Below, one piece after another: positions 55,736 to 64,000 of a stretch of 64,000 bases of DNA. Under the pieces are notes generated by a model, which was not told where the DNA came from, ran no database searches, and saw nothing but the letters and a program-made list of their open reading frames with translations. The DNA is from Tolypothrix brevis GSE-NOS-MK-07-07A (GTDB lineage: Bacteria; Cyanobacteriota; Cyanobacteriia; Cyanobacteriales; Nostocaceae): positions 1 to 64,000 of the forward strand of contig JAHHIJ010000012.1 in NCBI GenBank assembly GCA_019358985.1, in the 5' to 3' direction. The first letter of the stretch is position 1, and each line of letters starts with the position of its first letter. A program made the position numbers and the translations under genes.

Positions 55736-56345
55736 TTATCGCCACTCACTCAAGAATGTAAACGCCGCCCAATAATTAGGATTTCGCCATTTCTCCTGCT
55801 GCCACATCTTCAGTTGTGTTGCCCTCAAAGCTTCATTTGCAGATTTGCCTTCATTCAACATCTGCTTGTAAAATTCCTCCATAAAGACTGCTGTACCTTC
55901 ATCGCTCACCTGCCATAAGGACACTACCAACCTTTCTGCGCCTGCATACATTAATCCTCTTGTCAACCCTACCAATCCCTCACCTTGGATTTCCTTGCCT
56001 AAGCCAGTTTCGCAAGCACTCAATACGATTAAATCTGCCGGATAATCGAGGTTAAATAAGTCTCCTAAGCGCAGATATCCTCGGATGTCTTTGCCTTGTT
56101 TATCCACCAAAGAAAGGACAATACCTGATAACTCTGGATTTGCATCGTTCACAAAACCGTGGGTAGCAAAGTGTAAAATATTGGATGTTCCCCACCGAGA
56201 ACTTTTTCTAATATGGCGAGCGATCGCACATACAATGGTTCTGCTTTGCTATAATTCCCCTGTAATCGGTAAAGTTCTGCCAAATTATTCAGGCTTTGTG
56301 CCACATCAGGATGTTGTTGATTCAATGCATGAATTTGTATTACGC
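55736..56345 (-). pseudogene. TPR-CHAT chimera, deleted and frameshifted
   Basis: Minus strand, 5' to 3': TPR sequence (HPDVAQSLNNLAELYRLQGN then YSKAEPLYVRSLAILEKVLG) followed at about 56190, in a different frame, by ILHFATHGFVNDANPELSG. The CHAT part continues with LRLGDLFNLDYPADLIVLSA, CETGLG (catalytic Cys), SLWQVSDEGTAVFMEEFYKQ to the stop. Both catalytic residues (H of ATHG, C of SACETG) are present. The TPR array lacks its start and most repeats and the two segments are out of frame, so no full protein forms. A protein starting at GTG 56152 would lack the His. Confidence 0.7.
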
Positions 56346-56373
56346 AGAGCCGCAGAGAGTAATACCGATTCAA

Positions 56374-57035
56374 TTACCTCACCCGCATTAGAATCAAGAA
56401 CCCCACCCTAACCCTCCCCGCTTGCGGAGAGGGAACAAGATTTTTACTACAGGGATATGCAATTTTACGGAGACAATGGACTGAAATGCGGTCGTATAAA
56501 CCCTCTTAGATTCATTCACAATCTCAAATAGACATTGGGTAAACTAATACCAACCGTTGCTGGCGATCGCCTATGTATTTATATTTAAATTGAACTCGTG
56601 TTCATTAGTACTAGTAATTATACTACAAATTGAAGTGCGGAATGTGGGTTTAAAATAAGCGAAAAGCCTGTTTTATTGACTTTATTCCTTCTGCCTCCTG
56701 CCTTCTTACTTCTGCCTTCATGTACTAGGGTTTGGTAAATGCTGATGCTGCGGTGGAGAGTGTCAGGCAAAGGTAGGGATTGGTGGTAATGTTCCAGGAT
56801 TTTTGGGTAAAAAACTGGAACTATTGCCAAGTAAGTGCCTTACCACTAATTGCGATCGCCCTTGGAGTTCAGAGTGGAATGGCACTAAGAAGAGCGATCG
56901 CACCATTGCGGCAATAATACTATTTACTTGCCGTAGGCTGTAGCAAATCAAAATATCTCACTTAGACACGTAATCAGTTTACTACTCACTATTCGCTATT
57001 CACTACTCACTAATTATCGTTGTTTTGTCGGTGAT
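56374..57035. other. Repeat-rich gap without genes
   Basis: It includes CCCTCCCCGCTTGCGGAGAG (56421 region), GAAGTGCGGAATGTGGG (56633, also at 1360) and HIP1. No coding frame was credible. Confidence 0.4.
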
Positions 57036-57146
57036 ATGGCTATTACCAACACCCAAACTCCTCAAATTGAACCCATTTCCCCGCAATTGCAAGAACCTGA
57101 GAAAATCAAACATATTCTCATCGGTGGGAGCAACGCGAAAAAGTGA
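57036..57146 (+). pseudogene. 5' stub of a cyanobacterial conserved gene
   Basis: MAITNTQTPQIEPISPQLQE then PEKIKHILIGGSNAKK and stop, 36 codons. I recall this opening from a conserved cyanobacterial family of ~120-140 residues with a KHLLIGSP..T-type start; here the frame ends after the LIGGS motif. No further homologous sequence follows. Confidence 0.45.
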
Positions 57147-57261
57147 GATCGGGGTTTAGTTCTCAATTAAACCCCTATATTGTCAACAAAACCTGGTTTT
57201 TTAGTTGCGATCGCATCCTGAAACAACCTATATAAGTCGCAAGTTTCAGCACCTCACCAAT

Positions 57262-57713
57262 GCGTATTTTCAACATGAAGGCAGGATGGCGACATATTGA
57301 GGGGGAGCAGGGACGCACGCTCATTTGATGGGAGCAAAACTTCGGAAGGATTTAGTAGACATTTATTGCTCCCGATGCGGAAGTCATTCGCTTAGTTGTT
57401 GATAACCGCGCACATTCATAATCCCGCAGCTTTGTATGAAGCCTTTAACCCACAAGAAGCTCGGAGAATCATACAAAAACGCTTTGTTTCACTACACGCC
57501 TAAACATGCCAGGAACGTTAAACCAAGTAGAGATTGAATTGTCTGTTTTATCTCGCCAATGTTTAGAGAAACGAATTGGCGATCGCTTAACTTTGGAGGC
57601 GCGAAATTGCCGCTTGGGAGAAACAGCGCAATTCTCAACAAGCCAGTGTAAATTGGCGCTTTAAAACCACTGATGCACGGAGGAAGATGGAGCGGTTGCA
57701 TCCAAATATCTGA
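57262..57713 (+). pseudogene. IS630-family transposase remnant B
   Basis: Bases 57262-57613 are an exact inverted copy of 43156-43507. Translations include MKAGWRHIEGEQGRT, MPGTLNQVEIELSVLSRQCL and ANW-type NWRFKTTDARRKMERLHPN beyond 57613. This copy has additional 3' sequence that copy A lacks, while copy A has more of the 5' part. Multiple stops and a frameshift; inactive. Confidence 0.75.
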
Positions 57714-57752
57714 CCCAGCAAAGTTTGCTTGGTAGACTACTATGTTGGCAGG

Positions 57753-57887
57753 ATGGGGAGTAGGGAAAACCGCGAAAGGGTTTACCAGTTCGTAGAAGCC
57801 CAGGATGGGAGAGACACGATTTACCAGGCATGGCGCGATCGTGTGGTCGCTGAGGCTTCTCGAAGTGTTGTTGGTGTCCAGCAGTAA
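57753..57887 (+). other. Short unassigned frame
   Basis: 44 codons (MGSRENRERVYQFVEAQDGR then DTIYQAWRDRVVAEASRSV). The composition is charged and helical, with the look of a gene's C-terminus. It is unrecognised, lies after the IS630 remnant, and no ribosome site is seen. The other bases of 57714-58237 are AT-rich with no features. Confidence 0.25.
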
Positions 57888-58237
57888 TAAATATAGTATT
57901 TATGAACTATGCTATTTGGACACAGACCATAGGTTATTCCCCAAATACTTGTCCAGGTTGGGTTGAGTATTTTTGGCAAACGGGGCGATCGCGAAGCTTA
58001 TCATGAGGGAGAATCGCTCTTGTTTTGAATTGGAGATGTTTGTTGTAGAATATTAGGAACGCAACATATCGTAAAACTTGTTGCATTTACTCAGATACTG
58101 GCAACATATAATAAATATCATTAAAAACTTCTATCTTTCCATATATTAATTACTTTACATGATTTTTATCACTAATGCGAAACTTCTCAGACATCCTCTG
58201 AACGTATCAACTACACAAATACCAAAAGTAAATAGTC

Positions 58238-60049
58238 GTGACAACATTATCAACATTCCATAAAAACCCCGACAATCACGGAAAGTCAAGCTATCCGCTA
58301 CAACGCTTATTAAATTATGGAAGTCAATATCGTCGGCAAATTTGGTTAGCAACATTATTTACTATCATCAATACAATTTTGGATTTAGCACCACCTTGGA
58401 TAGCAGGGATTGCTATCGATATAGTTGTGCAAAAGCAAGAGTCCGCCATTGCAAATTTTGGCGTAAAAGATATATTCTGGCAGCTTGTAGTACTTTCGGT
58501 GCTAACTGTTATTATTTGGATATTTGAATCCCTCTCTCAGTATGGCTTTGATCGTATCTGGCGCAACTTAGCCCAAAATATTCAACACAATTTGCGCTTG
58601 GACGCTTACAATCACTTACAAGAATTAGAATCAGCTTACTTTGAAGAGAAAAGTACTGGTGCTTTGATGTCAATTTTGAATGATGATATCAACCAGTTAG
58701 AAGATTTTTTGAATTATGGAGTCCATGACATCATTGGGATTAGTACCTCAATTATCATTTTGGTTGGTGGTTCTTTCTTGATTTTACCTGCCTCTATTAC
58801 CTTAGTGGCAATGTTGCCAATGCCATTTATTATATGGGGCTCTTTAAATTATCAAAAAAATCTGGAATCACGCTATGCAGATGTCAGGGAAAGGGTAAGT
58901 TTTTTGAATTCCAGATTAGAAAATAATTTGAGTGGGATTAATACAATTAAAAGTTTTACTGCAGAAGGTTATGAGAGTTGTAGATTAACACGAGAAAGTG
59001 AAGCATATCGAAGAAGTAATACTAAAGCGATTAAACTTTCAGCAGCGTTTATGCCCTTAATTAGGATGCTTGTTTTAGTTGGATTTGTCGCTTTGTTGTT
59101 TTGGGGAGGATTGACTGCAAATGCTGGAAAGATATCCATTGGTACTTACAGCGCTATAATTGCTTTGGTTCAGAGCATGTTATGGCCTTTAGTTGACTTA
59201 GGAGAAATATTTGATAAGTATCAAAGGTCTATGGCTTCTACCAATCGTGTCATGAATTTATTGGATACTCCTATTCGGATTACTACGGGAGATATATCTT
59301 TACCTACTGATAAAGTGCGTGGGGAAGTTGATTTTGCACAAGTTAGTTTTGCCTACCCCAATAGAGAAGCAATTATTAAACAGTTATCCTTACATATCCC
59401 CGCAGGAGAAACTATCGCAATTATTGGCACTACAGGTTCTGGCAAAAGCACTTTAACGAAATTACTATTACGATTTTATGATATCTCCTCTGGAACTATT
59501 ACTATTGATGGAATTGATATAAAAAAATTGGATTTACATGATTTACGTCGCAGTATTGGCTTGGTAAGTCAAGATGTATTTTTATTTCATGGAACGGTTG
59601 CAGAAAATATCGCCTATGGTTCTTTTGATGCTAGCGATAGACAAATAGTAGAAGCGGCAAAAGTTGCTGAAGCTCATGATTTTGTTATTCAACTTCCTCA
59701 AGGTTACGAGACGATAGTTGGTGAAAGGGGACAGAAATTATCTGGTGGACAACGGCAAAGAATTGCGATCGCCCGCGCTGTTCTCAAAAATCCACCGATT
59801 TTAATCCTAGATGAAGCCACGTCATCTGTCGATAATGAGACAGAAGCAGCGATTCAGCGTTCTTTGGAAAGAATTACTGTAAATAGAACAACAATAGCCA
59901 TAGCCCATCGTCTTTCTACTATTCGTAATGCTTCGCGTATTTATGTGATGGAATACGGGGAATTAGTTGAGTCGGGAACCCATGAAGAATTGTTAGAAAA
60001 GGACGGAATTTATGCTAATTTGTGGCGGGTACAGTCGGGGGAATGTTAA
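58238..60049 (+). CDS. ABC exporter, fused permease-ATPase
   Basis: A 603-residue half-transporter starting at GTG 58238. Six membrane helices (residues ~32-310; RQIWLATLFTIINTILDLAP, IIGISTSIIILVGGSFLILP), then Walker A GTTGSGKST (~396), Q-loop VSQDVFLFHGTV, signature LSGGQRQRIAIARA (~500), ILILDEATSSVD and IAHR. Full catalytic set. It is co-located with iron-uptake genes (convergent, on the other strand), so siderophore or siderophore-precursor export is a reasonable guess; drug or lipid export cannot be excluded. Its nearest paralogue in this window is the polysaccharide exporter, from which it differs clearly. Confidence 0.85.
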   Translation: MTTLSTFHKNPDNHGKSSYPLQRLLNYGSQYRRQIWLATLFTIINTILDLAPPWIAGIAIDIVVQKQESAIANFGVKDIFWQLVVLSVLTVIIWIFESLSQYGFDRIWRNLAQNIQHNLRLDAYNHLQELESAYFEEKSTGALMSILNDDINQLEDFLNYGVHDIIGISTSIIILVGGSFLILPASITLVAMLPMPFIIWGSLNYQKNLESRYADVRERVSFLNSRLENNLSGINTIKSFTAEGYESCRLTRESEAYRRSNTKAIKLSAAFMPLIRMLVLVGFVALLFWGGLTANAGKISIGTYSAIIALVQSMLWPLVDLGEIFDKYQRSMASTNRVMNLLDTPIRITTGDISLPTDKVRGEVDFAQVSFAYPNREAIIKQLSLHIPAGETIAIIGTTGSGKSTLTKLLLRFYDISSGTITIDGIDIKKLDLHDLRRSIGLVSQDVFLFHGTVAENIAYGSFDASDRQIVEAAKVAEAHDFVIQLPQGYETIVGERGQKLSGGQRQRIAIARAVLKNPPILILDEATSSVDNETEAAIQRSLERITVNRTTIAIAHRLSTIRNASRIYVMEYGELVESGTHEELLEKDGIYANLWRVQSGEC

Positions 60050-60257
60050 ACTGCGTCTACTTTGAAACCCATAGTTTTTTCGCGATCAAGTTTTGCTCCC
60101 AAATCCTATGTTCTTCCCTGTTCCCCGTTAAGAGTTCTCTTTTGAAAAACTCTAGTTCTCAACTTGGACGAGGTTTAGGTAGGTGTAATTAAACTTAAAA
60201 TACAAACTCAGAATAAACAAAGACAATTTTTCCTACCCACCTATTTAACACCAAAAA

Positions 60258-60722
60258 TTAGTTTGCTTTATTATCAGTGACTACAGGAGGAATTGAAGCA
60301 AAAATAGATAATTGTAAAAGTTTAGGAAACTTTTTCCAAGCTATATTACCTTTACGGCTTTTAATATACATTTGCATAAATTCTAACAATGCTTCCGGAC
60401 TTTCTTCTGTTGGCAGATTCACAAAAAGATAGGTGGGTTTTTCTGGGCTTGATATGGAGACTACACAGCCTTGACTACAAGCCCATAAGCATTCAACGGG
60501 TTTAATTTCTAAGTCTTCAGATGTCAAATCTTTGCTGCGTAAACCGTTCAATTTGTCAAGTAAGATAGTGCCGTCGGCGGGTTGATTTTTTGGTCTTTCT
60601 TCGGAGGAGCAGTGGCAGGATTTGCAGACGAAGAGAGTGGGTTTGGTTGTGGAGTTAGGATGGGTTGTGGTTGTGTTTCTAGGGGAAATTAATGACTTTA
60701 TCGATGTTAATAGTTTTTTCAT
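60258..60722 (-). CDS. DUF1636 cysteine-rich protein
   Basis: About 155 residues from ATG 60722 (MKKLLTSIKSLISPRNTTTT); an in-frame start 15 codons upstream is also possible. Core: LFVCKSCHCSSEERPKNQPA, KPVECLWACSQGCVVSISSP, then KPTYLFVNLP. The paired cysteine motifs CxxC..C...CxxxC fit DUF1636, a small metal- or Fe-S-binding family (thioredoxin-like ferredoxin relative) frequent next to TonB-dependent receptor genes in cyanobacteria. It lacks a signal peptide. Probably handles iron or another metal in the cytoplasm; role unproved. Confidence 0.7.
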   Translation of the reverse strand: MKKLLTSIKSLISPRNTTTTHPNSTTKPTLFVCKSCHCSSEERPKNQPADGTILLDKLNGLRSKDLTSEDLEIKPVECLWACSQGCVVSISSPEKPTYLFVNLPTEESPEALLEFMQMYIKSRKGNIAWKKFPKLLQLSIFASIPPVVTDNKAN

Positions 60723-60941
60723 AATTTTATAATTCAGCTTTATATTTAATCTTATGCTTTCAATCAAGTCGAAATCAACAGGCTTAAGTAGCTTCCACAG
60801 ATATATATTTTATCTCAGTTTTAAACATTGCATACGAAAAACTATGGATCATGAATAGCCGACAGTTTAAAGCTTTGCGTATCGAAAAATTTCCTCATTA
60901 CACATGATGGTCTGAAAGAACGGATAAATGCTAATTATCGA

Positions 60942-61937
60942 CTATTTGTCATTAACAAGGTATTTCTCCAAATCATCAAGGATGGCATTAATTGCAAAAA
61001 TATCTGAACTATGCCAATGCATCCCTACAAAATAAACTTTATCTTTTTGTACAACTTCAAGTTGTGACCACAAAGGGTTTTGTTTGAGCTTATTTAAAGT
61101 TTTCTGATCATCTTCCCTTTCCCAAGACGCAAAAAATAGAACATCCCCATCGATATGGGATATTTTTTCCTTGGATATATTTTCGATATAAAAGAAATCC
61201 CCTCTCTGTGATTTGGGACGTTGGAGACCAATGTCCTTCAAAACTGATCCAGAGTAATGCTTTTCTCCATTAGACCAAATGCCGTATTCGGAAGATGTAT
61301 TCGCAATAGATACTTCCATCGTTTTGCGGCGATTCTCCTTTGGAGAAGCTGCACCAACCGCCAAAGCTTGCTGAAGTTTTTCCACCCGTTGCCAATACTT
61401 ATTTATCAATTGCTGACCTTCTTTTTCTTTGCCCAAAACCTGAGCAAGCTCTTCTAACATATCAGTCCAGGAGGGTTCAAAGGATGTATCGAGTGCTACT
61501 GTGGGGGCAATATAAGATAACTGTTTGTAAATACCTTTCAACTCCGAACCAGAAATAATTAGGTCTGGCTTAAGTCTCAAAATTTTTTCTATATTCGGGT
61601 TATTATAAGCCCCAACAGATTCGACTATATCGACTTTGCCTTGAAGATACTTTGGTATTGGAAAGCCCGTAAGATAAGTCGATGCAATAGGATGGATACC
61701 TAACGCCCAACTATTGGCTAAACCATCCGCTGCTCCAATAGTTACTACCCGTTGAGGATTGCGCGGAACGCAAGTGCTACCCATGACGTGTTGCACAATT
61801 CGGCAATTCTCAACATGCTGTTTATAGCTAGTAATATTGGTATCATGAGTTATGTTACAAGCCGAAACCAGTATTACTGTTAAGATACTCAAAAGCATTG
61901 GATAGGTAAGGCGACGCAAAGAAATACTCGTAAGCAT
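60942..61937 (-). CDS. FecB-like iron-siderophore binding lipoprotein
   Basis: A 331-residue periplasmic binding protein. The signal peptide has lipobox VSAC, with Cys27 as the lipidation site. The mature protein reads CRIVQHVMGSTCVPRNPQRV then VTIGAADGLANSWALGIHPI, typical of cyanobacterial FecB/FhuD-type ABC substrate-binding proteins; PDLIISGSELKGIYKQLSYI and DKVYFVGMHWHSSDIFAINA follow. It would capture ferric siderophore passing the TonB receptor and deliver it to a permease encoded elsewhere. The tandem organisation with the receptor (190 bases) and DUF1636 suggests co-regulation, probably by Fur, although no Fur box was seen. Confidence 0.85.
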   Translation of the reverse strand: MLTSISLRRLTYPMLLSILTVILVSACNITHDTNITSYKQHVENCRIVQHVMGSTCVPRNPQRVVTIGAADGLANSWALGIHPIASTYLTGFPIPKYLQGKVDIVESVGAYNNPNIEKILRLKPDLIISGSELKGIYKQLSYIAPTVALDTSFEPSWTDMLEELAQVLGKEKEGQQLINKYWQRVEKLQQALAVGAASPKENRRKTMEVSIANTSSEYGIWSNGEKHYSGSVLKDIGLQRPKSQRGDFFYIENISKEKISHIDGDVLFFASWEREDDQKTLNKLKQNPLWSQLEVVQKDKVYFVGMHWHSSDIFAINAILDDLEKYLVNDK

Positions 61938-62126
61938 TTAGAAATATGGATTAAAGAGAATGTCAATGTGGGGAAGGCAGTTTGCGGTAAGTACAGCACG
62001 GATGGAGTACCGTAGCTTAACTACCCGGAGGGTGTCGATTTTTTTGCTGCAAAACTGCCTTTGTGTGAGCGTCGCGTCACGCACCATTAAAAATGGTAGG
62101 TTCTTAAATTTCCGTTCCTTAACAAC

Positions 62127-64000
62127 CTAAAACTTCCATGAAATTGTACCTTGAACAGTGAAAGGATCGCCTGAATACACAATTTCTCTAGACCCCCAAG
62201 CTGTATAATACTGTACATCAAAGAGATTACGGAAATTTAGGGCAGCGCGGAATCGCTCACGTTCATAGAAAATTGCAGCATCTGTGCGGAAGTAACTAGG
62301 TAATTCTACAGTGTTTGCCAAATCTGCATATACCTCACCACCAAAGTAAAATCCTAAACCAAGTCCCAGTCCTTGCAAATCACCTTTTTGAATTTTGTAA
62401 GTTGTCCATATGTTAAATGAGTGTTCAGGAGCAGAAAATAATCGATTGCCCACTGGAATTGTATTGTCTTTCGTCACTCTGGCATCGTTGTAAGCATACC
62501 CAGCAATAATGTTCCACCCCGGTAAAATTTCGCCACTGATATCCAATTCAATTCCTCGACTTCTTTGTTCTCCAGTTTGAACCGAAAAATTAGGATTATT
62601 GGGATCGGATGTCGTCACATTGGAGCGGGTCAAATCATAGAAGGCGAGGGTAGTAGAAAGTTTACTGGTCAAGTCAGCTTTGATACCTACTTCATACTGC
62701 GTCCCCCGTCCTGGCTCGAATGCTTCTCCGCCCGCTGATGTACCAATAGTTGGCGTAAAAGATCGAGAAAAACTGGCATAAAGAGAAATCGGTGGGATAG
62801 GTTGATAGACAATCCCCACCCTTGGGCTAAATGCAGTGTCTGATTGACTAGTTTCGACGTTTGTGAGTCGATCCGTTGTGCGTTCATCAAATATATCTAC
62901 TCGTCCGCCTAGCAAAAGCTTCAAGTTTTCAGCAAGAGTGATTTGATCTTGGAGATAAATACCAAGCGTGTCCGTAGTTCTAAAGTTGACGAAGCTACGA
63001 CCTGTGGAGACAACATTTTGATCGTACACTGGGTTGAAAATATCTATCGGGGCAGCAGTTCCAAATTCAAAGTTTAAATCTCTTGTAGATCGATTCAAAC
63101 TGAAGCCGACTAGGAGTTGATGATTGATGGAGCCAGTGCTGAATTTACCAAGTAGATTTGTATCCAAATAATAATAATTAAAATATTGACTGCCAATTCC
63201 AAACCCTCGGTTCAGAGTGCGATTATCAGCCGCTAGACTAGTAGGGAAAATATCAGGCTTATCATTACGATCGTCGTCATTGTACAATGTATAACGGAAG
63301 GCATTTCGCAACTTCCAGTTTTCATTAAATCGATGCTCTAAGCTATACCCAATTCTGCCATTGATGGTTAGGTTATCTGTTAATGGTCCTGCTGGGCTAA
63401 AACTACGGCTTACTTTTCCATTGGGGTTCAGTAATACAGTACCCACTGTTGGTAATCCTTGTGGTGTCTGTCCATTTCTTTCCAAAATATTGACATCACC
63501 CTCTACAGCTAGGTCTGTATTTTTACCCAGGCTAAAACTCAAACTGGGAGCAATGGAAAAATTTCTAGATTCATTAAAGTCAACAAAGGTTTCGGTGCTC
63601 CGATAACCAGCATTGAAGCGATAGAGAGCCGTTTTAGAATCATTCAACGGTCCAGAGAAATCGATTGTCCCCTGATAGTCATTAAAACTACCAATAGTCA
63701 CGCCGATTTCGTAAAACGGATCGCGCAGTGGTTGTTTCGTAACAAAGTTAATAGTTCCACCTACACCACCCGTTCCACTATCTCCATACAAAACGGAGGC
63801 TGGACCCTTCAATACTTCTAGCCTTTCCAGATTGACAAAGCTACCATCACTAGTTATTTGTGGGTCGGGAAGCCCGTTTACGAGAGCGCCAAAAGCCTCG
63901 AAGCCTCGAATAGTAAAATAGTTTCTACTTCCATACCCAATTGTGGTTACACCGCTAACATTTTCCAGTCCGTCTGTAATGCTTCTTGCTTGACGGTCTT
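62127..64000 (-). CDS. TonB-dependent siderophore receptor, partial
   Basis: The frame is open to the window end, so the N-terminus and signal peptide are beyond 64000. Visible part starts within the plug domain (SITDGLENVSGVTTIGYGSR, NYFTIRGF, ERLEVLKGPASVLYGDSGTG), followed by the 22-strand barrel (FSPRVGIVYQPIPPISLYAS, SFSRSFTPT, GTQYEVGIKADLTSKLSTTL) and ends FTVQGTISWKF with the terminal phenylalanine needed for assembly. The RGF and VLKGPASVLYG motifs are diagnostic of TonB siderophore receptors of the FhuE/FecA type. First gene of a minus-strand run with the FecB-like gene and DUF1636. Ligand cannot be deduced. Confidence 0.9.
   Translation of the reverse strand, partial: DRQARSITDGLENVSGVTTIGYGSRNYFTIRGFEAFGALVNGLPDPQITSDGSFVNLERLEVLKGPASVLYGDSGTGGVGGTINFVTKQPLRDPFYEIGVTIGSFNDYQGTIDFSGPLNDSKTALYRFNAGYRSTETFVDFNESRNFSIAPSLSFSLGKNTDLAVEGDVNILERNGQTPQGLPTVGTVLLNPNGKVSRSFSPAGPLTDNLTINGRIGYSLEHRFNENWKLRNAFRYTLYNDDDRNDKPDIFPTSLAADNRTLNRGFGIGSQYFNYYYLDTNLLGKFSTGSINHQLLVGFSLNRSTRDLNFEFGTAAPIDIFNPVYDQNVVSTGRSFVNFRTTDTLGIYLQDQITLAENLKLLLGGRVDIFDERTTDRLTNVETSQSDTAFSPRVGIVYQPIPPISLYASFSRSFTPTIGTSAGGEAFEPGRGTQYEVGIKADLTSKLSTTLAFYDLTRSNVTTSDPNNPNFSVQTGEQRSRGIELDISGEILPGWNIIAGYAYNDARVTKDNTIPVGNRLFSAPEHSFNIWTTYKIQKGDLQGLGLGLGFYFGGEVYADLANTVELPSYFRTDAAIFYERERFRAALNFRNLFDVQYYTAWGSREIVYSGDPFTVQGTISWKF

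Noticed and set aside
57763-58237. Promoter or Fur box before the exporter
   Set aside because: AT-rich but no GATAATGATAATC-like match convincing enough to call.

Overview
The window is chromosomal DNA of a filamentous, probably Nostocales-type, cyanobacterium. The evidence is the very dense HIP1 octamer GCGATCGC, cyanobacterium-type families (Ssl1498 light-harvesting-like protein, SLH/OprB porin, DUF1636, COG4671 glycosyltransferases) and many short palindromic repeats of the kind common in these genomes. I saw no rRNA, tRNA or CRISPR array.

Layout. (1) 1-5.6 kb is a decayed defence island: fragments of an IS982 transposase, a DUF499-type ATPase, a STAND ATPase spliced to a CHAT protease, an SNF2-type helicase and a SWIM-finger protein, around one intact PD-(D/E)XK-like gene and a small intact Ssl1498 gene. 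(2) 5.7-18.1 kb is a co-directional exopolysaccharide-type cluster: C-terminally truncated UDP-glucose dehydrogenase (cut by a 113-bp MITE), two paralogous COG4671 glycosyltransferases, a GT4, a GT2, an ABC exporter, an SLH/OprB outer-membrane porin, a histidine phosphatase and a UDP-sugar epimerase. (3) 18.3-23.6 kb holds two paralogous sensor kinase/response regulator sets around an IS200/IS605-like remnant; one regulator is receiver-only. (4) 23.9-40.4 kb is a type I secretion locus: a putative glycosyltransferase, two pentapeptide-repeat/RTX hybrids, a glycosyltransferase fused to a parvulin-type prolyl isomerase and a third RTX protein on the minus strand. A cyclic-nucleotide-domain/C39-like ABC exporter and its HlyD adaptor face them on the plus strand. 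(5) 40.8-58 kb is a second, larger graveyard: pieces of a possible Cas10, Hsp70, a PIN toxin, STAND, R-M methylase, DUF4365, DUF6079, an SNF2 helicase and TPR-CHAT. These mix with IS1, IS5, IS630 and RAYT elements and a few intact genes (YciI, ArsR, Rpn/DUF4351-like). Identical 352-bp inverted IS630 copies flank most of this segment. (6) 58.2-64 kb is a siderophore/iron locus: ABC exporter, DUF1636 protein, FecB-like lipoprotein and a TonB-dependent receptor running off the end.

The most interesting living system is the RTX locus. It pairs secreted beta-helix/RTX proteins with a glycosyltransferase-PPIase fusion, and relics of PPIase 3' ends sit immediately upstream of both hybrid RTX genes, which points to cassette duplication. 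The most interesting genome-dynamics signals are the perfect inverted repeat, a MITE with an 8-bp target duplication, and a short palindromic element inserted in frame into two coding regions, in one of which it supplies the stop codon. All family names rest on reading motifs by eye; no database search was run.
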